A stretch of DNA of 24,178 nt. Source: JAUUZQ01 sp964538375 (GTDB taxonomy: Bacteria > Bacteroidota > Bacteroidia > Bacteroidales > GCA-2748055). The notes below the pieces were generated by a model that made no database searches, was not told the origin of the DNA, and was given only the letters and a program-made list of their open reading frames with translations. Positions 1-7,288 of this stretch are shown here, in pieces (within the stretch, counting starts at the first letter, position 1; each line of letters starts with the position of its first letter). Location of the stretch: assembly GCA_964538375.1 (NCBI GenBank), contig CAZIFQ010000041.1:1-24178 (forward strand), in the 5' to 3' direction. Both the position numbers and the translations under genes were made by a program.

Positions 1-1209
1 CCTGTTTTAGCATCTTTGGCCGGACCAATGATTACCGATGTGGATGAGATGATCAATACATTGAACCTGCCAAATACAATAACTCCTGAAGAAGGCGTAT
101 TACCGCGTGATGTCAATGCTGTTGACCCCGATTTTAAAATGCCTCAGGTGTGGAAAACTTCACTGGCTTTAGATTATGATGTTCCGGTATCATTTCCGAT
201 GTCGGTTACACTAGAAGGTGTTTACACGAATAATATACATGGTGTAATGCTGAAAAACTACAACCTGAAACAAGCCGATGCTACCTGGGATCGTTTCAGC
301 GGGGATGATGACAGATATATTTATCCCGATGATGACTTAATTGAGTATACTTCGAAAAATGCATACGTATTGGCCAATAACAGCGAAGGATGGGGAGCAA
401 TTGGTAATATTACAATTACCGCAGAACCTGTTGAAAACCTGAATTTTATGGCTGCTTTTACCCATACCGAGTCAAAAGAGGTTTCAGGTATGCCTGGTAG
501 CGCCGCATGGTCTGCTTACAATGGTCAGATTCAGGTGAATGGTCCACATATGCCCATGGTTCAGCGTTCACAATATGTTGTACCAAGCAAAGCTATTGCT
601 TCGGTTTCTTACATGCTCCCTTATGCAAATGATCATATGTCTACATCATTTAATTTGTTCTATGTTGGATATTCAGCTGGCGGATATTATGCTAGCGGAT
701 ATAGCTTTATTTATACAAATGATATGAATGGTGATGGTTATGGATCTGATCTGATATACATTCCTGAAGCTAAGGGCGACATCAACTTTGTAAGTGCTGC
801 AGACGAAAATGCTTTCTTCGCATTTATGGAACAAGATAGTTATCTGAGCAAGCATAAAGGTGAATATGCTGAAGCATATGCTGCGAGAGCTCCCTGGGTG
901 CATAGCTTTGATTTACGTGTGGCACAGAATTTCAGCATAAACACAGGTGGCACCAAACATACTTTACAATTAACCCTTGACTTTTTGAACTTCGGTAATT
1001 TGTTAAACAGCGAATGGGGTGTTAGCAAGAATAACTTTGTTTCAAACAACGGACAGATTCTGACATATGAAGGCATGGATGCAGGCAATGTTCCAAGCTT
1101 TTCAATGGTTCAAGATGATGATGGAAATTTCTTGACAGAAACATATTCAACTTATTTTAATTATAATCAATGCTGGCAACTTAAGCTCGGAGCACGTTAC
1201 TTATTCTAA
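1..1209 (+). CDS. TonB-dependent receptor, Oar-like, C-terminal part (5' end outside window)
   Basis: The reading frame is open from the first base, so the gene begins upstream; 402 residues are visible. The sequence is that of an outer-membrane beta-barrel: alternating aromatic strands, extracellular-loop-like Asp/Gly-rich stretches, and a final strand ending in ARYLF with a terminal Phe, as expected for Bam-inserted barrels. The segment around residues 283-340 (DSYLSKHKGEYAEAYAARAP, then WVHSFDLRV and LDFLNFGNLLNSEWGV) resembles the C-terminus of Oar-type TonB-dependent receptors of Bacteroidota, which usually carry an N-terminal carboxypeptidase-like domain and a plug. Those parts are not in this window. 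The substrate is unknown. The gene is followed by a strong terminator at 1239-1269. Confidence 0.88.
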   Translation, partial: PVLASLAGPMITDVDEMINTLNLPNTITPEEGVLPRDVNAVDPDFKMPQVWKTSLALDYDVPVSFPMSVTLEGVYTNNIHGVMLKNYNLKQADATWDRFSGDDDRYIYPDDDLIEYTSKNAYVLANNSEGWGAIGNITITAEPVENLNFMAAFTHTESKEVSGMPGSAAWSAYNGQIQVNGPHMPMVQRSQYVVPSKAIASVSYMLPYANDHMSTSFNLFYVGYSAGGYYASGYSFIYTNDMNGDGYGSDLIYIPEAKGDINFVSAADENAFFAFMEQDSYLSKHKGEYAEAYAARAPWVHSFDLRVAQNFSINTGGTKHTLQLTLDFLNFGNLLNSEWGVSKNNFVSNNGQILTYEGMDAGNVPSFSMVQDDDGNFLTETYSTYFNYNQCWQLKLGARYLF

Positions 1210-1238
1210 TTTCTGAATAAAGAAATTAAATTAATAAA

Positions 1239-1269
1239 AAGGCTGTCCATCGAAAGGGCAGCCTTTTTT
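1239..1269 (+). terminator. Rho-independent terminator of the TonB receptor, probably bidirectional
   Basis: A 10-bp stem (AAGGCTGTCC at 1239-1248 with GGGCAGCCTT at 1256-1265, one G-U pair) encloses a 7-nt loop and is followed by a T run to 1269. Upstream A's give a T run on the minus strand too, so it can also end the convergent guaC transcript. Confidence 0.9.
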
Positions 1270-1303
1270 GTTTTTTATCCTTTATCCTATTTTATAATAA
1301 GTA

Positions 1304-2314
1304 TTAAATGGTCCATTTAACTTTCGAATGAAATTCTTCCAGGTTTAAAGCACCAGCATAGCTAAGAGCACTGCATAATCCATCATGGATTTCTTTAATA
1401 GCATACTTGACAGCTCCTTTGTATGGGATATCCATACTCACCCCTTCGTTATGTTTTCCTGTATTTCCTGTATTCAGTTTGGATTCATACGAAGCACTTC
1501 CCATGTAGCTTTTGTAAAAGATTTCATTAGGATAATTCCCTCTTCTTAATTTGGGTCCCGGGCTTTCTTTGGTTCCGGCGAATAAACTTCCTGTCATAAT
1601 GGCGTCTGCTCCTGCAGCCAAAGCTTTAGCAATATCCCCTACAGAGGTAATTCCCCCGTCTGCAATGATTTTAACACCTAGCTCATGTTTCATTTTAGAA
1701 CAATTGAGAACAGCTGAAAATTGCGGAATTCCGTACCCGGTCATGATTCGTGTTGTACATGCTGAACCAGGTCCAATTCCTACTTTAATAATGTTGGCAC
1801 CCCATGTAGCTAATTGCTCTACAGCTTCTTCTGTACACACATTTCCTGCAATAATATCCACTTGTTCATTCAGCTCGTGTTTATGAATCCAGTCACTGAC
1901 CTGGCCTATCTGCTGTTCCATTTTTATATGATGACCGTGGGCAATATCAATGGTGATACTTCTTAGATAACTTTTTTTCTCACTTCTTTCAAAAGCTTTC
2001 AATAACTGAAGGTTATTCACCCCAACAGAAAGATCAATGGGATATTTATTGGCAAGAATAAAATCGCAATCATTAAGGTGTTCATCCAGGGTTTCATGAA
2101 ACCGGTGCAATATTCCCATGGCTCCCAGTTCATGTAATTTTACAAGCAAATTGGGGCCAGACACAGTCTTCATATTTGCGGCAATCACAGGTATACCAAG
2201 AGTATGATATGTAGGGTGCCTGAACAATTTGACAGACAGGTTAACATGAGCCCTGCTTTCAAGTTCAGAGTATGAAGGTATCAGGTAAACATCGCTGTAA
2301 TTTAGTGATTTCAT
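1304..2314 (-). CDS. guaC: GMP reductase (IMPDH/GMPR family, no CBS domains)
   Basis: The 336-residue protein is a TIM barrel of the IMP dehydrogenase/GMP reductase family. It would convert GMP to IMP with NADPH and release ammonia in purine salvage. The catalytic loop reads KVGIGPGSACTTR, with Cys186 and Thr188 at the same positions as in the E. coli enzyme. Glu290 in NEGVSMDIPYKG matches the GMPR catalytic Glu. The phosphate-binding ADGG lies at 218-221. The CBS pair that IMPDH carries near residues 90-220 is absent and the length suits GuaC (about 345). The alternative is a CBS-less IMPDH, which sequence alone does not fully exclude. The ATG at 2312-2314 is preceded by an A-rich stretch without a clear Shine-Dalgarno site. 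It converges on the TonB receptor gene and shares its terminator. Confidence 0.85.
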   Translation of the reverse strand: MKSLNYSDVYLIPSYSELESRAHVNLSVKLFRHPTYHTLGIPVIAANMKTVSGPNLLVKLHELGAMGILHRFHETLDEHLNDCDFILANKYPIDLSVGVNNLQLLKAFERSEKKSYLRSITIDIAHGHHIKMEQQIGQVSDWIHKHELNEQVDIIAGNVCTEEAVEQLATWGANIIKVGIGPGSACTTRIMTGYGIPQFSAVLNCSKMKHELGVKIIADGGITSVGDIAKALAAGADAIMTGSLFAGTKESPGPKLRRGNYPNEIFYKSYMGSASYESKLNTGNTGKHNEGVSMDIPYKGAVKYAIKEIHDGLCSALSYAGALNLEEFHSKVKWTI

Positions 2315-2630
2315 GAGAAGTTTCTTTTTGAGTTAATAATTTCTTGCATTCTAATCTTATTAATAGTATAACGGTGGAACTAAGCGGTAAAAAGCATCAC
2401 CATGCATGAAGTTTTATACCCTAAAGATAAATGAAGCCTTTTATTATTTTAAATTTTAATTGAACTTTTTGTTGCCTTTTTAGCATGCACGGTTGAAAAG
2501 TGTAAGTCTTCAAACAAATCATCAGTATTGATCAAACCTGGTTCGCTCAATTTGTAGTGAAACTTGTTTTTGATTAATGAAACAAAATGCTTTTTAATTT
2601 TTGATTTATTTCAAATGACCACTTTTTTCA

Positions 2631-2670
2631 CCCCCTTGGATTGATGTCAATTCAAGGGGGTTGATTTTTT
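2631..2670 (+). terminator. Orphan Rho-independent terminator hairpin
   Basis: CCCCCTTGGATTGA (2631-2644) pairs with TCAATTCAAGGGGG (2647-2660), 14 positions with a single G-U, and is followed by TTGATTTTTT. No plus-strand gene lies between the previous terminator (1239) and this one. The minus-strand side is A-rich, so it works only for plus-strand transcription. A possible promoter, TTTG at 2569-2572 with a TAATTTTT box at 2595, would give a transcript of only about 60 nt. Confidence 0.7.
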
Positions 2671-3073
2671 CATCAGCAAAATCTGATTGTTTACAAGGCA
2701 TCCAGAAGGGTTTGTCAAAGGCGAATTTTGTAAGTCACAGATATACAATTAGTTGCATATTATGAATATTATTATTTAGAATGACATTTGTCATATTGTT
2801 GAGTGTGACCAAGTTATCAATATCGTTAATTTCTTGTTAATAAAACCAAGTTTTATAAGAGGTTTTTCGTTGTATTTCTTCCTAACTTCATTTCCTGAAA
2901 TTTGGATATCCCCAAAGGTTAGGTCTTCCATACATATATAACAGGCAAGTTGATGTTGACTTAGGAATACAGGACCTTTTTATCCTTATATGAAAATGAC
3001 GAGATTATATTGAACTGATTGTCAGCGTGTTACGGGGTGTTGAAAAAAGAAACTGACTTGTTAATAACTAAGC

Positions 3074-3105
3074 GTTGCAATGGACCTAAAGGAGTGTTAA
3101 TTTGG
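3074..3105 (+). promoter_or_regulatory. Candidate promoter of nrdJ
   Basis: GTTG at 3074-3077 and TAATTTGG at 3098-3105, with 20 nt between them, approximate the Bacteroidota pattern TTTG, 19-21 nt, TAnnTTTG. The predicted start would leave a leader of roughly 40 nt before the ATG at 3154. Both boxes are one base off consensus. Confidence 0.4.
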
Positions 3106-3153
3106 ATGGTGCATATTGACGCAAAGTAAGGAACCGCTAAAAAAAGAGAATTT

Positions 3154-5775
3154 ATGTCTGAAAAAGAGGCCTCGCAGAAGGGATTGGTGTTTTTTGAAAA
3201 AGGAGAAGCTGAAGCAAAAATTGTAAAAGAAAAGAAGGTCGTTGAACAGGAGAAGCGAACAACCTTTTCTTATGAAGAAGCACATGAAGGTTCGCTTAAA
3301 TATTTTAATGGCGATGAACTTGCTGCAAGGGTATGGATCAATAAATACGCTCTAAAGGATTCTTATGGAAATATCTACGAATGTACACCAGATGATATGC
3401 ATCATCGACTGGCAAGTGAAATTGGCAGGATAGAGAAAAGATATCCAAATCCTCTTTCACATGATGAACTTTTTGATCTCATGAAGGGATTCAAATACAT
3501 TGTTCCCCAAGGATCACCAATGACTGGTATCGGAAATAATTTCCAAATTGCAAGCTTGTCAAATTGCTTTGTTATTGGCCATGAAGGACCTTCAGATTCA
3601 TATGGAGGAATTCTCAAGATTGACCAGGAGCAGGTTCAGCTCATGAAGCGTCGTGGCGGTGTTGGGCATGATCTTTCTCATATTCGTCCAACAGGCAGTC
3701 CTGTTTTGAACAGTGCGCTTACTTCTACCGGAGTGGTGCCATTTATGGAGCGTTACTCTAACTCTACAAGAGAAGTAGCCCAGGATGGACGCAGAGGGGC
3801 CCTTATGTTGAGTATATCCATAAAGCATCCGGACGCAGAAAAATTTATAGATGCAAAGCTGGAAGCAGGAAAAGTTACGGGTGCGAATGTTTCTGTAAGA
3901 ATCGATAATGAGTTCATGCAAGCTGTTTTAGATGGGAAAAAATATGTGCAACAATATCCTGTTGATTCTGATAAACCAAGCTTTACAAAGGAAATTGACG
4001 CTGAAAAATTGTGGGGAAAAATTGTACATAACGCCTGGAAATCTGCTGAGCCGGGAATTCTTTTCTGGGATACAGTAAGCAATGAATCAGTTGCAGATTG
4101 CTATGCAGATATGGGTTTTAAGACAGTTTCAACAAATCCATGTGGTGAGATTCCCCTTTGCCCTTATGATAGTTGCAGGCTGCTTGCGGTAAACCTTTAC
4201 AGCTATGTAGATAATGCCTTTACAAAGGATGCAGTTTTCAACTGGGATAAATTTAAGAAACACATAGGGCTCGCACAACGAATGATGGATGACATCATTG
4301 ATCTTGAACTGGAAAAAATTAACGCGATACTTGATAAAATAATTTCAGATCCTGAAGATGAAGATATCAAGCACGTGGAGATCAACCTCTGGGAAAATAT
4401 TAAAAGAAAAGCCCTGGAAGGAAGACGCACAGGTGTTGGTATAACTGCTGAAGGCGATATGCTTGCCGGACTTGGATTAAGATACGGTAGTGAAGATGCC
4501 ATCGACTTTTCTGTTGAGGTGCATAAAACAATTGCTGTTGAGGCATACCGCTCTTCTGTATCAATGGCAAAAGAGCGTGGACCGTTTAAGATTTTTGATT
4601 CCAGGAAAGAGAAGGATAATCCTTTTATCGCCAGGATCGGGAAAGAAGATCCACAGTTGCTTGAAGACATGGCAAAATATGGAAGAAGAAATATCTCCCT
4701 GCTGACCATCGCTCCAACTGGCACGACTAGCTTGATGACGCAAACTACTTCAGGTATCGAGCCAGTATTTCTCCCGGTATACAAACGCAGAAGAAAAGTA
4801 AATCCAAACGATCAGGATATTACAGTTAACTTTACCGATGAAGTTGGAGATAGCTGGGAAGAGTATAATGTATTCCATCATAATTTCTTAACCTGGGTAA
4901 AGGTTAATGGAATGGATCCTGAAGAGGTAAAAAATGCCCCTGATGCAGAACTTCAAAAACTGATTGAAAAATCACCTTATTATAAGGCCACCTCCAATGA
5001 TGTGGATTGGATCTCTAAAGTTAAGATGCAGGGAAGAATTCAAAAATGGGTTGACCACTCAATTAGTGTTACCATTAATCTTCCAAAGGATATTGATGAA
5101 TCAATGGTGGGAGGTTTGTATGTTGAAGCATGGAAAAGCGGATGCAAGGGAGTTACTGTATACAGAGATGGATCAAGAACCGGGGTTCTGATTTCAAATG
5201 ATAGTGGTGAAGAAGAAAATCATACTCTCCCCAATAAGCGACCAAGGGAAATAGACGCAGATATCCTGACCTTCAGGAACAATAGTGAAGAGTGGATAGC
5301 ATTCCTCGGGCTTATTGATGGCAAGCCCTATGAAATTTTTACTGGTAAAAAAGAAGATGATAATTTCCCAATCCCAAAGTCTGTCGAGAAAGGAAAAATA
5401 ATCAAGCTGAAAGATGAGGATGGAGTTACACGCTATGACTTCCAGTATATCGACAGGTATGGCTATAAAGTTACAATGGGTGGATTGTCGCACCAGTTTA
5501 ATAAAGAATTCTGGAATTACGCTAAACTGATTTCAGGAATACTCCGCCACGGCATGCCCATTGCTAATGCCGTGAACCTGATAGCATCTTTAAGATTAGA
5601 TGATGATACCATAAACAACTGGTCTGCCGGTGTTGCCAGGGTCCTTAAGAAATATATTGATGACGATACCAAAGCTCCAAGCGGAACTGAATGTGAAGTG
5701 TGTGGGAGTCACAATGTGGTGTACTCTGAAGGATGCCTGACCTGTAAACAATGTGGCTCTTCTAAATGTGGATAA
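3154..5775 (+). CDS. nrdJ: Adenosylcobalamin-dependent (class II) ribonucleotide reductase
   Basis: This 873-residue enzyme makes deoxyribonucleotides using a radical generated from adenosylcobalamin, so it needs neither oxygen nor a separate radical subunit. Catalytic features match the Thermotoga-type NrdJ: thiyl-radical Cys330 with Asn328 and Glu332 in NPCGEIPL, and a redox pair Cys138 (SNCFVIG) and Cys341. The spacing 330 to 341 equals that of the T. maritima enzyme. The phosphate-binding loop APTGTTSLM is at 520-528. A TSCPD-like segment spans about 700-835. The C-terminus carries Cys847/850/861/864/867/872, combining a zinc-ribbon with the swinging redox cysteines. The first 40 residues are charged and show no ATP-cone. 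The gene stands alone, ends at a strong terminator, and has no visible B12 riboswitch. Confidence 0.96.
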   Translation: MSEKEASQKGLVFFEKGEAEAKIVKEKKVVEQEKRTTFSYEEAHEGSLKYFNGDELAARVWINKYALKDSYGNIYECTPDDMHHRLASEIGRIEKRYPNPLSHDELFDLMKGFKYIVPQGSPMTGIGNNFQIASLSNCFVIGHEGPSDSYGGILKIDQEQVQLMKRRGGVGHDLSHIRPTGSPVLNSALTSTGVVPFMERYSNSTREVAQDGRRGALMLSISIKHPDAEKFIDAKLEAGKVTGANVSVRIDNEFMQAVLDGKKYVQQYPVDSDKPSFTKEIDAEKLWGKIVHNAWKSAEPGILFWDTVSNESVADCYADMGFKTVSTNPCGEIPLCPYDSCRLLAVNLYSYVDNAFTKDAVFNWDKFKKHIGLAQRMMDDIIDLELEKINAILDKIISDPEDEDIKHVEINLWENIKRKALEGRRTGVGITAEGDMLAGLGLRYGSEDAIDFSVEVHKTIAVEAYRSSVSMAKERGPFKIFDSRKEKDNPFIARIGKEDPQLLEDMAKYGRRNISLLTIAPTGTTSLMTQTTSGIEPVFLPVYKRRRKVNPNDQDITVNFTDEVGDSWEEYNVFHHNFLTWVKVNGMDPEEVKNAPDAELQKLIEKSPYYKATSNDVDWISKVKMQGRIQKWVDHSISVTINLPKDIDESMVGGLYVEAWKSGCKGVTVYRDGSRTGVLISNDSGEEENHTLPNKRPREIDADILTFRNNSEEWIAFLGLIDGKPYEIFTGKKEDDNFPIPKSVEKGKIIKLKDEDGVTRYDFQYIDRYGYKVTMGGLSHQFNKEFWNYAKLISGILRHGMPIANAVNLIASLRLDDDTINNWSAGVARVLKKYIDDDTKAPSGTECEVCGSHNVVYSEGCLTCKQCGSSKCG

Positions 5776-5793
5776 GCAATGATATAATACCCT

Positions 5794-5834
5794 AAAAAAA
5801 AGATGTCTCAACTTTTTGAGACATCCTTTTTTTT
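5794..5834. terminator. Bidirectional terminator between nrdJ and the DUF6249-like gene
   Basis: A perfect 10-bp stem (GATGTCTCAA at 5802-5811 with TTGAGACATC at 5816-5825) has a 4-nt loop. It is flanked by eight A's on the left and eight T's on the right, so it can end the convergent transcripts of both neighbours. Confidence 0.92.
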
Positions 5835-5841
5835 GAGCAAT

Positions 5842-6174
5842 TTATTCAACTGTCTTTTTCTTACTTATCAGGTGAGCGAGCAGCAGGCCAACACCTCCAA
5901 AGAAGAGGATAGAACCAAAATAAGCCGCCACTGCAGAGAGTACAGTTTGTATATCAAGTATACTTCCCATAACGACCCCAAAACCCAGACCGATAATTAA
6001 AAGGCCCCATTTGAGCAGCGTGTAAGTATTTGACCTTACTTTTTTGTTTTCAAAAGGATTCATTCCTTTGTCAATCATCGCTAGCCGCTCACGGTTTTTT
6101 GCCGTAACAGCAATGTAAACAATTCCGAACATTGCGCCAAAGGCACTGATTGAGATAAAGATATCTGATACCAT
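5842..6174 (-). CDS. Small integral membrane protein, DUF6249-like
   Basis: The protein has 110 residues with three hydrophobic spans (about 5-23, 53-71 and 78-102). Between the first and second lies the basic sequence KNRERLAMIDKGMNPFENKK. This layout, a TM followed by a RERxAMIxKGM cytoplasmic segment, is what I know from DUF6249 proteins of Bacteroidota, often beside an ECF sigma factor. Function is unknown. I chose the ATG at 6172-6174; an upstream in-frame start would add 17 polar residues without any merit and would overlap the promoter. The gene is divergent from the sigma factor and has its own ECF-type promoter (6213-6239), so it probably belongs to that sigma factor's regulon. Confidence 0.8.
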   Translation of the reverse strand: MVSDIFISISAFGAMFGIVYIAVTAKNRERLAMIDKGMNPFENKKVRSNTYTLLKWGLLIIGLGFGVVMGSILDIQTVLSAVAAYFGSILFFGGVGLLLAHLISKKKTVE

Positions 6175-6212
6175 AGTTTTAAAATTTGGTTTTACTTGTG
6201 TTTTGTTAGTTG

Positions 6213-6239
6213 GACGCAGTCTCACGAAATTATGTTACA
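6213..6239 (-). promoter_or_regulatory. ECF-type promoter of the DUF6249-like gene
   Basis: On the minus strand the sequence reads TGTAAC (complement of 6234-6239), a 17-nt spacer, then CGTC (complement of 6213-6216). The flanking bases (AT after the first box, CTG before the second) are shared with the site in front of the sigma gene. The predicted leader before the ATG at 6174 is about 30 nt. Confidence 0.6.
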
Positions 6240-6279
6240 AAATAAAGCGATTAATGTTACTCCTTATTTAAGGCACTTG

Positions 6280-6300
6280 AAGTACTCGAAGTACTTTTTT
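6280..6300 (+). repeat. Small hairpin with T run between the divergent ECF promoters
   Basis: AAGTACT (6280-6286), CGA, AGTACTT (6290-6296) forms a perfect 7-bp stem followed by T's to 6300. It sits just upstream of the sigma-gene promoter. It could be a weak terminator that insulates the sigma gene, or an operator for another regulator. Confidence 0.5.
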
Positions 6301-6312
6301 AGTCACTTCCCC

Positions 6313-6338
6313 TGTAACATTTCTCTACTTTCTGCGTC
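6313..6338 (+). promoter_or_regulatory. ECF-type promoter of the sigma-factor gene (likely autoregulation)
   Basis: TGTAAC at 6313-6318 and CGTC at 6335-6338 are separated by 16 nt and followed by ATA. A transcript from here would begin at about 6345-6349, so the leader to the ATG at 6349 would be very short or absent. Confidence 0.6.
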
Positions 6339-6348
6339 ATATAACTGT

Positions 6349-6921
6349 ATGCATGCAAACACTGAGCTACATTGTATTGAGCAGATTAAGAAGGGAGACC
6401 ATGAGGCCTTTTCCTGGATAGTGGACAAGTACAAAGACCTTGTATATACCTTATGTATCAGGATGTTATCTTCAGAAGAAGACGCTGAAGAAGCAGCGCA
6501 GGATGTTTTTGTAAAAGTCTATAAGTCAATCAACAGCTTCCAGGGAAAGTCAAAGTTCTCCACCTGGTTATACAGGATAACTTATAATCAATGTATCAGT
6601 ATAATAAGGAAAAAAGTGAAGTTGATTGACCTTGTAGATGAATTGCCGGAGTCGAAAGTGGATGAAAGTTCCATCGATGCTTTTGAAAAATTAAGGCAGG
6701 AAGAACGGGCAATGTATTTGAAGCAGGGCCTTGAGGCATTACCCGAGACAGATGCTTTTATACTGACCCTCTTTTATTATGAAGAATTATCTCTAGAAGA
6801 AATTTGCGAGGTAACGGGACAAACCAACAATAATGTACGAATCCGGCTTCACCGTGCCAGGAAGAAGATGTATGTGGTATTGAATAGTATTATGAAGCAG
6901 GAATTAAACTCAATTTTGTGA
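6349..6921 (+). CDS. ECF-family RNA polymerase sigma factor
   Basis: The 190-residue protein has sigma region 2 at about 20-88, including DAEEAAQDVFVKVYKSI at 45-61 and the FSTWLYRITYNQCIS stretch for promoter melting. It has region 4 at about 122-175 with a helix-turn-helix (LSLEEICEVTGQTNNNVRIR). Regions 1 and 3 are missing, as in ECF sigma factors. I chose the ATG at 6349 because homology to region 2 starts 15-20 residues after it; the longer frame upstream reads through the promoter. The start lies only about 10 nt after the -10 box, so the mRNA may be leaderless. The gene is coupled to the next one (stop and start one base apart). Divergent matching promoters suggest it controls itself and the DUF6249-like gene. 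Confidence 0.93.
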   Translation: MHANTELHCIEQIKKGDHEAFSWIVDKYKDLVYTLCIRMLSSEEDAEEAAQDVFVKVYKSINSFQGKSKFSTWLYRITYNQCISIIRKKVKLIDLVDELPESKVDESSIDAFEKLRQEERAMYLKQGLEALPETDAFILTLFYYEELSLEEICEVTGQTNNNVRIRLHRARKKMYVVLNSIMKQELNSIL

Positions 6922-6922
6922 T

Positions 6923-7288
6923 ATGGAAAGGGATAAAAAACTTGAACAATTAATTAAGGAGCACAGTCTGCTTACCACACCGGATAACTTTACCGAAAGT
7001 GTGTTGGGAAAGATTAAGGACGCCTCCCTTCCTCTTGCCTATAAACCAATTATTGGTTTAAGAGGAAGAATTTTCATCATCTTCTTCATCATTGCCATCG
7101 TTGTTTCCGCATTGTTCTTAGGATCAGGAGAAACAGCTGAGCCCTTGTTTACTTTGCCGGGTATTTCTGATTGGAAACTTCATTTTCCTGACATAAACCT
7201 GAAGATGCCATCAGCTGTCCTTGCGGGCTTGATAGCAGTACTTATCCTGGTATTGACAGATGCCGGTTTAAACAGGAGCAAAACTTAG
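6923..7288 (+). CDS. Two-TM protein, candidate anti-sigma factor
   Basis: I do not recognise a named family. The 121-residue protein has a charged N-terminal cytoplasmic segment (1-48) with TPDNFTESVLGKI, a TM helix at about 50-67, a loop of about 28 residues, and a second TM at about 95-113. A short N-terminal domain before a membrane span, directly after an ECF sigma gene with a 1-bp gap, is the usual place and plan of an anti-sigma factor. It has no HxxxCxxC zinc motif. The TPxNFTxxVxxKI phrase is common at the start of such small membrane partners in Bacteroidota. The role is inferred from context. Its stop codon overlaps the stop codon of the convergent kbl by three bases. Confidence 0.75.
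   Translation: MERDKKLEQLIKEHSLLTTPDNFTESVLGKIKDASLPLAYKPIIGLRGRIFIIFFIIAIVVSALFLGSGETAEPLFTLPGISDWKLHFPDINLKMPSAVLAGLIAVLILVLTDAGLNRSKT

Larger units (their letters stand above)
2315..3153. other. Long intergenic region between guaC and nrdJ
   Basis: About 840 bp separate two divergent genes. I find no convincing reading frame here. It contains a strong plus-strand terminator hairpin at 2631-2670 and a candidate nrdJ promoter at 3074-3105. The rest is AT-rich. I looked for the conserved core of a cobalamin riboswitch in front of the B12-dependent reductase and did not see it. Confidence 0.6.

Noticed and set aside
2670..3153. Cobalamin riboswitch or NrdR boxes upstream of nrdJ
   Set aside because: No B12-box core is visible. 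The only NrdR-like AT palindrome (about 2930-2945) matches poorly and has no partner at the usual spacing.
3097..3285. Minus-strand small frame overlapping the nrdJ start
   Set aside because: Phe/Leu-rich complement of the Lys/Glu-rich nrdJ N-terminus; no start signal.
4203..4784. 193-codon open frame on the minus strand inside nrdJ
   Set aside because: It is a shadow of a highly conserved coding region, Ser/Ile-rich, with no start context.
6196..6348. Longer N-terminus for the ECF sigma factor
   Set aside because: The 51 extra codons read through the promoter and hairpin, show no sigma homology, and would start inside the divergent leader.
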